Below the pieces are notes generated by a model. The model searched no databases. It was not told the origin of the DNA and worked only from the letters and a program-made list of their open reading frames with translations. DNA of 64,000 nt from assembly GCA_020226215.1 (NCBI GenBank), contig CM035227.1, positions 22,261,866-22,325,865 of the forward strand. The letters are read 5' to 3'. The DNA comes from Sindora glabra. Taxonomy: Eukaryota; Streptophyta; Magnoliopsida; Fabales; Fabaceae. This document shows positions 47,724-60,097 of this stretch, piece after piece. The translations under genes were made by a program, and so were the position numbers. Numbering within the stretch: position 1 is the first letter of the stretch; each line of letters begins with the position of its first letter.

Positions 47724-50152
47724 TGGCATGACAGACACGTTTACACCCATAGAATATGAGCACCGCCCCCTTCTTTCATTGTCCGATTCGAATCTATTTC
47801 CTTTATTTTTTCTTGTTAAGATTGGAAAATTAAATTTTGAATATTGATAGGATTGTTGGACTATACTGGTGAAGTTGAGCACTAAATTTCATAAACAAGA
47901 TTTTATTTTGGTCTCTGGCTTGAGAGTTGAGCATGCCGATGTTTGAACAGATCTGGTTGCTGCTTGCGTTTGATTTTTTGAAAACAATTGGCCACATGTT
48001 CTGAGTGGTTGCTTCAGTCGGTAGGGAGTTTAATGGGGGATTTTGCAATTCACATTCAAGCAGAGGGCATATTTTCCCTGCTCAAATCAATTCCTTGATC
48101 TGTTCTTCAAAACAAAATGAAACCATCCTGGTTAAAGCAACAAAGCTCCAAAAACATCTACATTTTATGGAAAATAATAGTAGAGTTCATTGACATCTTC
48201 AAGCTCCAAGAGAATAGGTTGTGGCCCAATTGCTATGCAATTTTAAGTGGATTTCTATGGTACTGTAAGTAAAAATGAAAGCATTGGGTGACGTGACAAA
48301 ACCATATACAACACTAATTTTAAAAAGTATTCTCGAAGACTATCTTAATTATTTACATTTTTTCTCAACCATTACTCTCTCTCCCGCCAATTTTTCTTAG
48401 TCAATACTCTCTCTCGTTTTCTCGATTAATATTGCGAAATTTGGATTGCTTCTCCAGCTGTTGTATTGTCCTCCTTCAACCGTCATTCCTCTCTTTCATG
48501 AAAGATGTTAAGATAGTGCAATTATATCTTAATCTTCTTTGAGCTCTGCCCTTTTGTAATTAAATTTTGAGATCGTCTTTAAATTTGAAAGCTCCATTCT
48601 CATACAGGATTGTTAATAGATATACCCCAGACTAAGTGGATGTTTGAAGTTCGGTTGTCTTATTTGTTCTTATTAGACATCAAACATCTCCGATCTATTT
48701 AGGTTGAATAAAAAAATATAACACACTGATAAAAATCCTTTGTTATCATCATTGCAATGAAATATACCATGAATACAATGAGGTGAATTCTAAGGTGCCT
48801 CTATGGATTTGATATCCGGAGCGGTGTGGCAAGATACAAGCCATTGGAGCACCAAATTCCTAGAAGCACCATAATAAGCACCATACAATGAACTTAGTAT
48901 GGACAACAAAGAAAATATGTGAGATATTAAAGATGAAAATCGTAATTTTCCTTGAACAAGACATGCTGAAACAATCAAAATATTCAATGAAGATAAAGTA
49001 GTCGTGAGCAGCATTTTTCATTCTTGAAATAATATTTTTTGTTTCTTTTAAATAAATAATTTCAAATTTTAATGAATTAGGACCTAGAAACTTCGTATTT
49101 AAAAAAAATCAATTATAAGTACATTTATAAGTTTGAGTTAAGATATAGTTGTGCTCTCTACTTGAAAAATTTGTGGCGTCAAATGACAAGCTCTTTCTAA
49201 ACAAGGAAGACGCAAAATATACGTAAGGATAAACTTTTATTGGAATATGAGAAGGGGAAATGTCAACAACGAAGTGAATGATACTAACTTGAATGATGTC
49301 CCACGAAATATCTTTATCTCTTTATCAAAGGATAAGAATAAAACTCCAATGTCTTGTGAGTTGTAAAATGAGAAATGTGGCGAGCGGCGGAGCAAGGTAG
49401 GTTTAAGGGGAACATGCTGTTATGTATCGAGTAATTTGAATATTAAGACATGTAGCATGACAAAGTAAACTCCGGTTGTTGGAAGACAGGATTTCCCATT
49501 GAATTTTGGTATCTGAGGGCCAACAACTTGACATTGTTCAACAATATGAAGATGGGACCAAACTACTCGTAATAATAAATGTTACTTGCAAATGAAAAGA
49601 CAAACCTAGTTGCACATTCGTGGATCCCACAGCCCCCTCAATGTGAGAAATTCGTGTGGTGAATGGAGGGCGCTTCCTTGTAAAAGAGGGGCGGCAGGAT
49701 CAGATTTAGCATTCTGAAGACAAACTTATGCATACGCTGTTTGACTTTTGACTTTCAACTAGTTAAGGAAAAAAAATTTCCCAAGAGCACGCCGTCCCAT
49801 GAATCACAAATCTTTCATCTGATATTTACTGTTACGTTACGCAATAAGAGTCCCCCATATGCTTGCAAAGAAAAAAGCCAACCAGCCAACACCAGCATTG
49901 TTCAGTACAAGCTTTTACCAAGAAAGAACGCCCACAGAAAACCAAAAAAAAGTAAAAAACATACACATCCAAGTTATAATAAGCCAAACAGAATTTGCAA
50001 ATTCTCCAAAGTGCTGCAAATTCTGATATTATCACATTAAAATCCAATATAAACTGATAATTAAGTCAGAACAGACTTAAAAAAAAAAAAAAAAAACTTT
50101 CTTCTCATCCTCTCATGGCTTTATCAAGTTCTCCAGAGTTGAAAAGGCAGAG
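47724..50152. other. Intergenic DNA between orphan promoter and GRF gene
   Basis: No family was recognised in short frames. A 74-residue minus-strand frame at 48790-49014 has a hydrophobic run (SHIFSLLSILSSLYGAYYGA) and ends QWLVSCHTAPDIKSIEAP; it could be a gene fragment. A GC-richer patch (49375-49420) is unexplained. The segment 50040-50152 is the probable 3' untranslated region of the GRF gene, including an A-run at 50080-50097. Confidence 0.35.
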
Positions 50153-53100
50153 TTACAAAGCAGGCAAGGAGGAAGAATTGCCAACAGTTGATCCAAGCAG
50201 GTCATTACACAAGCTAGCCCCTTCATGTGTTTTATGATTCTCCGCCCTTGGACTGCTCCCAGCACTGCTATTTGAAAGAGAACCAAATGCAGTCTTCTGC
50301 AAAAACTCCAGAAGGGGATGACCCTAACGGAGGACTGCTATTGTCCCAACCATCACTCATGAGATTAAGAGCTGATGAGTTCTTGCTACACTCACTAGCA
50401 CTGTTATTGCTAAGATGCAGAACCTCCCCAAGCGGACCCCCCATTGAACTTTCCCAGGATATTGGAATCCAATTAGCTTGCTGATGCCTGCTGTTCGACT
50501 CATTCAGGCAGCTTCCTACGCCTAAACCCATTTGAATCGGGTCTAACTCCCGTGATGATAAGCGCAGGGGCGATAACGTTACCCTCTCATCTGACGATGT
50601 CATGGGGATTGAAATCGACAGTTGGGTTCTATCTGATTGCATGTCGAGTTCCGGCCATGAAAAGCCAGATCGATCAGATTGGTTTTTGGGCCATTCGTCT
50701 ATGAAACGCCTGAGGGATTGTTGGGACTCAGATTCTTTGTTCTGCGAAGGATTGAGAAGAGAGTCAGAAGTGACAAACCCGAAATCGTTCCTTGAGGACT
50801 CTTCATACGGGATTTGCTGTTTATGGATCAAAAAGGGGTTCTCTTTAGGCTTCAGATCAAGTGTGGGAGGCAACATGGGCAGTGCTGAAGCATCCTGCAT
50901 TCTCTCACTCGCATTTTCCTTATTATTCGAAAACATCCTGGAAAAAAAAATTCCATTTTGATGACATCTTTAAAACTAATAGCTAAGCATTATGTTTGTG
51001 TTTGTGCACCACTAATAGACAATTTTAGGTCCTTTGCAACACAAAGTAATAAGATTTGAGAGGCATTTTTTCTTTTAGCGGTAGGAAATACAAAAATGAA
51101 AAAAATTGACAGGCAAGAAGCCATGTTTTTCTAAAGGAATCTCAACCAGTATTGACCGATAACCAGTCATATCAGGCCAGTAAGGAAGATTAAAATATAG
51201 ACTCCTCGATTTTAGCCCTAACCAAATGAAAATTTGACCAGAAATCTTAGACATGGTATCCAACAAGTGAACCAGCTAGCTGTGGTTTTAAACCAAATCA
51301 ACGGGCAAATAAGCGGGCCCGCTTAAAGAGACTAACGAAGCCTGTCGATGCAAGAGACGGCAAAATTTTGGCATCTTCGTTTTACCTGTTGATGTTATTA
51401 GCCGAAGAAGCGTTAGAAGCAAGAGGTGGCAAAGTTTTGGCATCTTGGTGTGCAAAGCTAAGGCTGTTGGATTGCACCGTTGCCGGGCACCACAACCGAC
51501 CACTGATGAGGAGCCATTAGGCATTAGCTTGGAACCGGCGGCAGTGGTGGTTGAAGCGGTGGTCCCAGCAATGGCATGGCCTGATTGGCCTTCCACAGGC
51601 TTTCTTGAACGATGGCGGCCTCGGTTCATGTGGCGCTCACAATATTTCTGGTCCACAACGGCATCTCTCGAGCACCGCCATTTCTTCCCATCCGTTCTCC
51701 TACACCTCCCTGGCTCAGGGTCCGTGTTGTTCGAGAATCCCAGATGGAAAGCGCCCCATCCCACTGCAATAGAACATCACAAAATCAATTTATAGTTCAA
51801 TAAAATTGTGCACTAAAGGAAAGTATGGAACATTGACAACAATATACATTTCCACAAATAATTTGCTCGGTTCTACTACTGGAATCTAGATACTTAGTTT
51901 CACTATGAATCTAGTGCCCAGAAGATGAAATGTAAAGATGAACTTACATGTATTGGGCCTCAGAAAACCACAGAGGCCAGCAGAGTCAAGAGCTTTCTTG
52001 ATGGGGACAAGGAGATGAGGAGGCACTGGTACATTTGCGGTGATGTACTTGTAAATTAAGGCCTGATGTTCGAGCTCCATCCACTGAGATGGAGTGAACG
52101 GCCCTCTGGCCCCTGCCATAACCCCATGCATGCTTCCAGAATTGAAACCTGACGATGACAAATAACCCACAATACAAGTTAAGAAACGAAGACTTAAAAA
52201 AGGCCAAATTTAGAGCCAGATCACACGATGAAGTGGAATTTTAAAACGGGGGTTAAAAAAAGGGGGGGACTTGCTTGTAAGTAAAAGAAGAGAAAAAGGG
52301 AGTGAAAAGAGGCGTGACAGAAGAAGACAGGAGTATTATCTCAGGTATGCAACGTTTTAGGGGAGTACAACAATAATGAAATTTTCCACCTTTGATTGAA
52401 GAAAGAGGTCAACTTTGAAGTGTTTTGAAAGGCAGAGAGGTAGAAAAGGAGGATAGTTATAGAGAAAGGGAGTACAGAGCCAATCAAAAATTTAGATCTT
52501 TTCCTGCTCCTCCTATGCCTCTCTGGTTTTCATGTATATTTTCTCCTTTAGTACCCTCCACTTTACTGTGCAAAATATCTGACTTAAATCCATCACCCTA
52601 AAACGGGGGAAGACAAAGATTTTCAGGATGGAAAATTTTTTGGGCTCACTTTTTACTCTTTGACAAGACTCAAAACATTGACACCACTTGTTTATTTCCA
52701 TGAAAAGACTGTTCACGGGTTCCTGTAATATAAGAACCATAATGACCCGCAACAAAAACCCATAACGGACATCAGCTTTCAAAAACCATTCCCCGTAATA
52801 ATCCAAAAATACGGCAAAAATCACAATACAGAGGGAAAATAAAAAAACACAAAAAATGGCATGATTCTATATATACCTGAATTTCTGTTGTAAGTAGATA
52901 AGGAGGAAAAGAATGAGGCAATGCGGTGTATTTTGGGAGCTTTTGTCGACTAAAAAAGTGTCTGACTTTGGAGAAGAGAAGCTGAGCATTCGCGGCTGAT
53001 GCTGACCATCAAAGAGAGTGGTATTAGATCTCAGCAAGGAGCTCTTATTCTGAAGCAGCATTGCGTTAGAGGCAGAGATATCTTCAGTCCTGGCGAGCTT

Positions 53101-53265
53101 ACAGCTCCTGGAGTCATCTTCAGTGTTGCCAGATCTCTCCGGCTTGAGGAAGCCAGATCCGTACCACTTGCGCTTGCCTTCAGGATCTAGAGAAGAAGCA
53201 GAAAACCCAGGCGTTTCTGAACCCACCACGAAGCCATCCAGATTACCCACTGCAGCGAGATCCAT
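50153..53265 (-). CDS. GRF: Growth-regulating factor (GRF1/2-like transcription factor), frame broken at three places in this sequence
   Basis: Plant transcription factor that promotes cell proliferation with GIF co-activators. Minus-strand exons: 53265-52877, 52148-51948, 51763-51386, 50937-50153. The QLQ domain (FTPSQWMELEHQALIYKYIT) is in exon 2. The WRC domain in exon 3 has the C-X9-C-X10-C-X2-H pattern (CRRTDGKKWRC...YCERH) and the basic RGRHRSRK signal. Exon 4 carries FIDEWPKNQSD, DRTQLSISIP and GGPLGEVL motifs. Splice phases fit only if frames change inside exons 1, 3 and 4. With these corrected the length would be about 583 residues, normal for the family. The sequence after each break is still well conserved, so recent decay or assembly indels are likely. 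The miR396 site is intact. The minus-strand leader is CT-rich. Confidence 0.88.
51591..51611 (-). promoter_or_regulatory. miR396 target site
   Basis: The minus strand here, coding for RSRKPVE in the WRC exon, begins cgttcaagaaagcc and ends tgtggaa. This is the 21-nt site by which miR396 cuts GRF transcripts, with the usual single-base bulge against the miRNA. It keeps all conserved positions of the known plant site. Confidence 0.93.
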
Positions 53266-53531
53266 AGGGAGGAAAAAGGTGAGGAGCGGAAGAACTAGAC
53301 AAGCATTGAGGTAAAGAAAGTGGAGATATGAAGAGCTGCAAGCTTGTGGACAAGAAGCACAGTACAGAAGCTGCTCCCTTTGAAGAAGTAAAGCGCATCT
53401 TCGAGGGTGTGGAGGGGGTGAAATGCTGATTATCAGATATATGCTCCACGGCCTTAAAGCAAAGCTGAAACTGGAAACCGGAATGGTTTTGTTTTTAGGA
53501 AGTTGATGTCTTCGGAAAGATAGAATAATTG

Positions 53532-53565
<34 letters not shown>

Positions 53566-54011
53566 AGACTGGTGGGGAGGAAACTAGGTGGACAAAGTCC
53601 AGTTTATATTTCGGACATGCTAACAAAAAAATATCCATTCTTTTTTCATATTAAAAATTATTTATTCAAACGCAAGCAAAATTTTCGTGAGTGAAGAATT
53701 TAGTAATGTAATCGGTTCTGGGCCGCGGTCTACTCTACGGATTGGAGAGAGAGAGAGAGGGGGCATTTATGAAAGCCTACACAGCTTGGAATACAGCAAA
53801 AGGATAGAGATGTCATTTTATAATTATAATATTTATTAAATAATTTTATTATTTTCACATTCTCTCTTATTTTATACTTCCATTTTTGCTTTCGCGTTTA
53901 AATTTTACTTATACACTTTCACTTTAAAAATTGTATTATACAATTCTCCTTATTTCATTTGATATATAATTTTTTTTAAATTAATTTTATTTTATTTAAA
54001 TAAAAATAATT
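53266..54011. other. GRF promoter and leader region
   Basis: Moderate GC to about 53780, then AT-rich. It contains the two GA/CT tracts and is expected to hold the 5' leader and promoter of the minus-strand GRF gene. No TATA box could be fixed. Confidence 0.4.
53532..53558. repeat. (GA)n microsatellite in GRF 5' leader or promoter
   Basis: About 13 GA units; on the gene strand it is a CT tract roughly 270 bp before the ATG. CT-rich leaders are common for such genes. A second shorter tract is at 53743-53760. Confidence 0.9.
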
Positions 54012-54268
54012 TTATTAAAAATAATAATTTTAATTTATTTATAAATCAATTATTTTATTTAAAATATATTAAATATATATAAATTTAATTAAAAAATAAA
54101 TTTTGATGGTATTATAAAAAATATAATATTAGAAAGAAGGTAAAATTTTTATATAAAATATTTTTATCAAATAAAATAAATTTTAATAAAATTCTTACTA
54201 AATTAAATAAATTTTATAATGATATAAATGTAATTAAAATAAAAATTATAAATAAAATAATTTTTTCT
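54012..54268 (-). repeat. AT-rich dispersed repeat, copy 2
   Basis: Its reverse complement aligns with 1769-2004 over the full length (shared aataatttttatttta-type and attaaaattattattttt blocks). No terminal repeats were resolved. Confidence 0.5.
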
Positions 54269-57080
54269 TTAAAATCAAATGCTATTTTTTAAAAAATATT
54301 TAAAAATAAAATAAAATCTTATTTTTAATATTGCTTAACAGGGTTACGGATGATAAAATTCATGAAATGGTGTACTTTACTATCGAAGGAGAGTGAGCAA
54401 GAATATTCTCACGATTAACCCTCAAGAACTAAATTTAGAAGATGACGAAAACATTATTCTCATGATTAACCCTACATTTTCTTTTTCAGAAGATGTGATA
54501 ATTCGAGATTCACTTCAAAGCCCGAGTTTAAATTTAATGTTTATGTCGGGGTAAGAGTGATTATTTTTATATTATATATATATGTGAAATTTTGGATTTG
54601 AATTTTAGATATAATAAAAAATATAATATTAAAAATTATTGTATCATTAAAATATTTATTGATTTTATTAATTATGTATTATTTCAAATATTATTCCAAT
54701 TATTAAATTTTAATAGGATATTAAAACACACTGCTGACGCGGCCGGGGGTAAAAAGTTTTGAATTGGGTCGTGCCTTGCAGAGTCCGCTAGCGGTTTCAA
54801 GGAGGAGAGGCTTCGGCTTCTCACTCATCATAAAGTTGAAAGGGCCAAAGTAGGGGTGTGGTGGGCTGCATGAGCCAAGATGCATTGCCACGTGACACAC
54901 TTGCCCCTTGAAAAATTCTCTCTCTTCCCCTTTTTGTCTCTCTCTTCCTTCTGGGTCTTTCTGAAAAAAAAATATATATTATAAATATGTAGGATATTAA
55001 TATTCCCAGCCTAATAAAGTACATGTTCCTCCCAACTCTCCAAGTCTCAACATTGTGCTCCAGTTGGTAATGGCATAACTTGAGGCCAAAGGTATAAATT
55101 TGCTTCTTCCTGCGCATTAAAAGAACATCATTTTTATTCCCTCCATAGGCTTAGAGGAATTTTTTTTAAAAAAAAAAAAAAACGCTTTCTTGTGAATCGT
55201 GACTTCAAATAAAAGCTCAAGGGCCCGTATGTGTTGTATGTATTCAGACTCTTTGGTGAACAAAATGAGCGAAGTAACAGACACCCCTACGTGCTGTATA
55301 CTGTCTGTAACGGATTTCCACTTCATCGTTAGAAGAACAAGACAACCTTAACAGCAAAACTTGACATGGCAATTGTTGCCGTTTGTTCCTTTCTGGTCAA
55401 AAGCAAATTACTGATGCATATGTTTTTCACAACACAGTGCTCAAGTCCGTGTGCTGATCTGGATTCATTTATAATGCTATGCAATTTGCTTGCATTGCAC
55501 ATATGGTTGCGTTATATTATATTATGTAACAGTATAGTAATATTTGATATTATTTTTAAATTTTATTTCAAAGTTTGAATTTAAAATTGTGTATATGTAA
55601 AATAACTTATCAATTTTAACGATTTAGAAAATTTTGAAACAGTGATCGCCAGATTGGATAATTGGATTAAAATAATGGAAATCTAAGGCACATGATATGC
55701 ATCCTCTTGAGAAGAAAAGGAAACCAAAAAAAAGAACGCACATGACCCCTTTTTCCAATTCTTAATTTTCTAAGCACATGGCCCTCCTGTGTTTAATACA
55801 TCGTTTAATTTTGTCATCTCTCCCTATTTTTTTTTCCCTTTAATTTCAAATTTTAATAATTCTTGGCCTGGCTTCCCAATCAAACAGACAACTTTTTTTC
55901 ATCAAAGGGAATTGAACGCATTTACCCCAAGTGTACAGTTAAATATACATCGATTTGATTTAAATTTAAATTATTATTATTTATTAATTATTTTCTATTA
56001 TAAACTATCTTGTATTTTATTCATATTTTTATATTAGAATAAAATTTGAAGTATAAAAAATATAAAATAAATATCTATGAGAGTTACATGAAAATTTAAG
56101 GGAAAAAAATACAGGAATGATGAGTAAAAAATTATAAAATTATGATTGAAAATTTTTATACAAATTATTTTATTATCTTTTAATGATACTAAGCTCTTTG
56201 CACTCACTCTCGAGCTTGTTTTAAGATTTTTTTTTTATTTGAGAAACTAAATATAAAGATATATTTAGTAGCGGCTTTCACATAATTTTAAATTGATGAA
56301 AAAAATATAATGCATAATAGTACTTATATAATTTTAAATTTTAATTTTTATCAATATATATCTTTAAATATTAATACCAAATTTATATTTATTTAGGTAA
56401 TTTTAAATGTAAAGAGTATTTAATTTATTTTTTAATTAGAAATTAAAATGATTTAAATTTTATGTAGATAATTTTTTTCAAGTTTATGATATATGAATTA
56501 AAGTTTTGTTAAAAAGTAAAAATTAAGATAGGATAATAAGTGAAAGAGAGATGAAGAAGATTGTATGAAAGAGAAAAAGGAGTGATTATAAATGGGAAAT
56601 GGAGAAGTTATATTTGAAAATTGAAAACATAGGGAGAGAAAAAGAAAGAAATGAGTTAATGAGTAATTTTTGAAAATTATATTAAATTCTTAAATCTAAT
56701 ATTTGAATTAAACTTATAGAATTATCCTTCATTTTTTTAAAATTTTAAACATATAAACACGGGCTATTTAGTAAATTAAAAAATGGAGTCAATCTCTTCC
56801 TAATCATCTTTCTTTTAGTATAAATAATGGATCTTTTCTCATTTATAATTTTTTATAAAATTTGAATTTTTGTATTAAATTAATCATATACTTTATTGTG
56901 ATATTCTTATTAATTTAATTTCATAATGTTTGCATGTTTGGAATATAAACTATCTGATATTTTTTATATATGTATAAAATATATAAGAGAGGAAATTAAA
57001 GGATGGGTTTAAAATTGATGTTTGAAGGTTGGATGTTGTGTTCTTGTTTCCATTCCATTTAGGAAGTTTGAATGAGGAAA

Positions 57081-57082
<2 letters not shown>
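54269..57082. other. Intergenic DNA with one GC-richer island
   Basis: The island 54730-55130 has a 98-residue minus-strand frame (54821-55117) without family similarity. From 55360 to 57000 the DNA is AT-rich with only chance frames. Confidence 0.4.

Positions 57083-57111
<29 letters not shown>
57083..57111. repeat. (TTA)n microsatellite
   Basis: About nine uninterrupted tta triplets. Confidence 0.9.
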
Positions 57112-57420
57112 TGGGATAAGTAGGTCACTCTCTTTAATGTCTGGAAAAGTCCCTTCGTTAACTGGGAGAGGCTGCGTAAAAAATCGGCGTCTGCGCAATG
57201 TGCATCCATTTTTGGAACAGATATGTTGAACCGCCGTACCAATGAAGCCCTGTATCTGGAGGAGCCAGTATTCGCCGGATAACCCAGTGCGGTCTGTTGG
57301 TGTTGGACTGTTGGCTATCATAAATGGCCTGCAACTTCATTTCAAGTCTTCCTTTTTGGTGGTTCCCATTTCCAAATCCCTTCAAAAACAAATATAGCAT
57401 TTGGTGGTCTCACTTCACTT
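57112..57420 (-). other. Unassigned gene-like island
   Basis: A 300-bp patch of balanced base composition in AT-rich surroundings. On the minus strand three overlapping frames are open (57158-57400, 56950-57321 and 57009-57242), for example RILAPPDTGLHWYGGSTYLF. I recognise no family. It could be a decayed exon or the edge of an unannotated gene. Confidence 0.3.
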
Positions 57421-57607
57421 GCTTCGCTGCTTTATTTAACCGCGGGCTTTGATTGGCACAATTTCGAAGAAAATTGCATAATCATAAAGTTTTTTATAGC
57501 AGCTTTTTCAAGTTTATAACACAAAAGCATGATTGATAAGTTGATATGCAACTTAAGGTGTCATAAAATACTAACACCACTGAAATTTTTGTATGCTATA
57601 ATTTATA

Positions 57608-57789
57608 TTGTATACCCTCAATCATAACTAATAAATAAAAGATAACTATTAATTTTATTATTTATTTATTAATTTTATGAAATCTGTACGTATTAAAAAT
57701 ATAATTTTTTAATTTTTAAAATATTAAAAATTATAAAAATTAATAATTATTTTTTATTTATTAATTATGACTAAGAATGTAGGATACAA
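57608..57789. repeat. Fold-back MITE-like repeat, copy 2
   Basis: The left half (ttgtata...cataactaataaataaaa) is largely complementary to the right half (tttatttattaattatgact...atacaa), so the element can fold on itself. It matches the repeat at 39554-39740. Confidence 0.55.
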
Positions 57790-58383
57790 GAATTTCTCCT
57801 AGTACAACTTAGAATGCGCTTGATTGGAAAGAATGGAATGGAAATAAAAAAAATTAAATAGTTTATCTAATATACACTATAAAATGAGAATGGAATGGAT
57901 TATCCCATCATTTATAGATTGATTTTTTTATATTTATATCCCTTTTATTTTTCATATATTTTAATATTATCCTTTGTTAATATATGATAAAAATATTAAT
58001 TTTTGAATATTTCTCTTTTGAGTAAATTCCATTTTTCATCCATATTAAAATTATTTTTTCTCACTTGTATTTCTATAAAATATTTTCATTTAATTTTATC
58101 CTTATGAAATATTATTTTATTCAATTCTATCCTAAAAATAAAATAAAATAATTAAATTTTATATAAATACTAGTAAAAAATAGATAATTTATTATTCCAC
58201 TAAGATAAAATTGATACAAAAGCGCTCCCCAAAAACTTATACAAGCACACGTACAGTTGGAGTAAGAGATCAAGAACTACATGGTATTTCAAGTTTCTGG
58301 TGGGGAGAGTAAGCGGTAAATTGGGCGATGGAGTTTGGGAATGTTGGTTGGAGGAGTTACAAGGAAAGGGTGTCAGCTTCGGA
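57790..58383. other. Intergenic DNA before the second copia element
   Basis: AT-rich DNA, then a short GC-richer part (58210-58383) which is the host sequence at the copia insertion point. No gene is supported. Confidence 0.4.
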
Positions 58384-58860
58384 TGTTGGAAGTATTAATT
58401 AAAATCTCAAAATATGAAATCGATCATAATAAAATTATGAGCATACCTGAAATATAATTTAATGAGGTCATGACTGATCTGAATGATGATGAGTAGAATT
58501 ACAACCTACTTCGCCCCTTAGGTTATTCGGATAGAGAGAAAAGGGATAGAAAATTTTAGGAGAGTGAAAATCCTTATTTTTCATCACAAAATAATAACCC
58601 TGATCTCTCTATTTAAGGTCAGGCTTGTGATAGAAAACTACTGACCACTAAAGGGTTATAGGTTCGAACCTCTACCCATATGGGCTTATGCATGATCTAA
58701 CCTATCATGGATCATACACATTAAACACAAGGCCCAATCTGTTCTATGCTTTATGTTAAAATACAAAATTAATTACTTAAATAAATATTTCATTAATTAA
58801 TTAATGCTAATCCACATAATATTTCTAATAAAATTAATTATTTTATTTTTAAATACAACA
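58384..58860 (-). repeat. Copia 3' LTR (477 bp)
   Basis: On the minus strand it runs TGTTG...CCAACA. By hand alignment it differs from its partner at about 25 positions (roughly 5%) with no indels, and nearly all differences are transitions. Confidence 0.93.
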
Positions 58861-58954
58861 ATCTCCTACTTGGATAGCATTAATTAATTATATAGAATAA
58901 TTGAAACATCAATAATTAAGTAATTAATTATACATTAAGCTATAAATTTAATTC

Positions 58955-59500
58955 AGAGAATGAGACCACATAGAATCACTGAATCCAATAGGGAGACAAG
59001 TGATATAATGTCTCATAATCTGAAAGGAACAGAATAATGTTTAGTCTTTCAACTATAGCTCAGAAGAGAAATAACTTAAAATCATTGAATCCGATAGGGA
59101 AACAAATTATTTATATATGTATAAAATATATTACCAATGTTTCAATATCCAAACTAAATGACAATTACAAAAGTAGAATGAGACCATACAGAATCACTGA
59201 ATCCGATAGGGAGACAAGTGATGTTAAATTAATGTCTCATAATCTCAAAGAACTGGATATATATATATAAGGTTACTGAGCAATGATTGCATAAGTGGAA
59301 TGAGACCATACAGAATCACTGAATCCGATAGGGAGACAAGCGATGTAAAAATTAATATCTCATAATCCCAAAGAAATTTAATATATATATATATAAAGTT
59401 AATCTTTTGACCACAGTTCATAAGAGAAAAAACTTAAAATCATTGAATCCGATAGGGAAGCAAATGATTTATATATATGTATAAAACATATCACCAATAT
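58955..59500 (-). repeat. Interspersed short repeats next to the 3' LTR
   Basis: Two related phrases alternate in this part. Type A (aatgagaccayayagaatca, then ctgaatcc.atagggagacaa) starts at 58959, 59177 and 59299. Type B (aacttaaaatcattgaatcc, then gatagggaarcaaa) starts at 59073 and 59431, giving the order A-B-A-A-B. All share gaatccgataggga. Confidence 0.85.
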
Positions 59501-59897
59501 TTCAAAATGAGTAATTACTGGTCACAAATATCAACAAAATAAGATAAGCATATCTCAGACTCCCATTAAACTAAGGCTTCATAAAAAAAAATTTAACAAG
59601 ACCTATATGAGTTACTTGATTTTAAATACTCCTATAGATAAGCCTTAAGTCAACAGATCCCTTGCATGTCTCCACTAGGGCTATGTTTAATGTGATTCTG
59701 AAATTCAGCAATCTTTTCTCTCTAATAAACAGGAGTTTAACATAAAAAATATTTAATATGTCTAGAATTCCTATTGTTTTGAGAAAAGCACAAAACAGAA
59801 GCCTTATCGCAATAAAGAATTGGTAGAGATGGTGATATAGAATTAACTAATTGCATGCCAAATATCAACTTCCTCAACCTTATAGCCTATCAAGTGG

Positions 59898-60097
59898 CTT
59901 CATAATATGCGATACACTCTGCTTCCATTGTTAAGGTAGCTGTGAGTGTTTGTTTTAACACTTTCCCATGAAACAACTCCTCCAAACATCATAAAGATGT
60001 ATCTAAATGTTGACTTATGATCATTTATGTATAAGGCATAATTAGAATCTGAATAACCAATATTTTCAAGTAAATTAGATTGTCTACAAGTCAACAT
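59898..60097 (-). pseudogene. Copia RNase H remnant
   Basis: The frame contains GYSDSNYALYINDHKSTFRY and FMMFGGVVSWESVK, the copia pattern GY.DSD.AGD..DRKSTSGY and ISW.S.KQ. The first Asp and the KST element are kept. Confidence 0.85.

Noticed and set aside
48790..49014. 74-residue minus-strand frame with hydrophobic segment
   Set aside because: No family recognised and no splice or promoter context; mentioned only as a possible fragment.
54871..54891. Sequence tgagccaagatgcattgcc resembling miR169
   Set aside because: It differs from miR169 by a deletion and several changes, and no complementary arm for a precursor hairpin was found nearby.
57810..58235. Possible MITE with gcgctt-containing ends
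   Set aside because: Only a short core matches between the ends, and no target duplication was found.
58661..58670. ggttcgaacc, a tRNA B-box-like motif
   Set aside because: It lies inside a copia LTR, lacks an A box and tRNA fold, and is mutated in the partner LTR.
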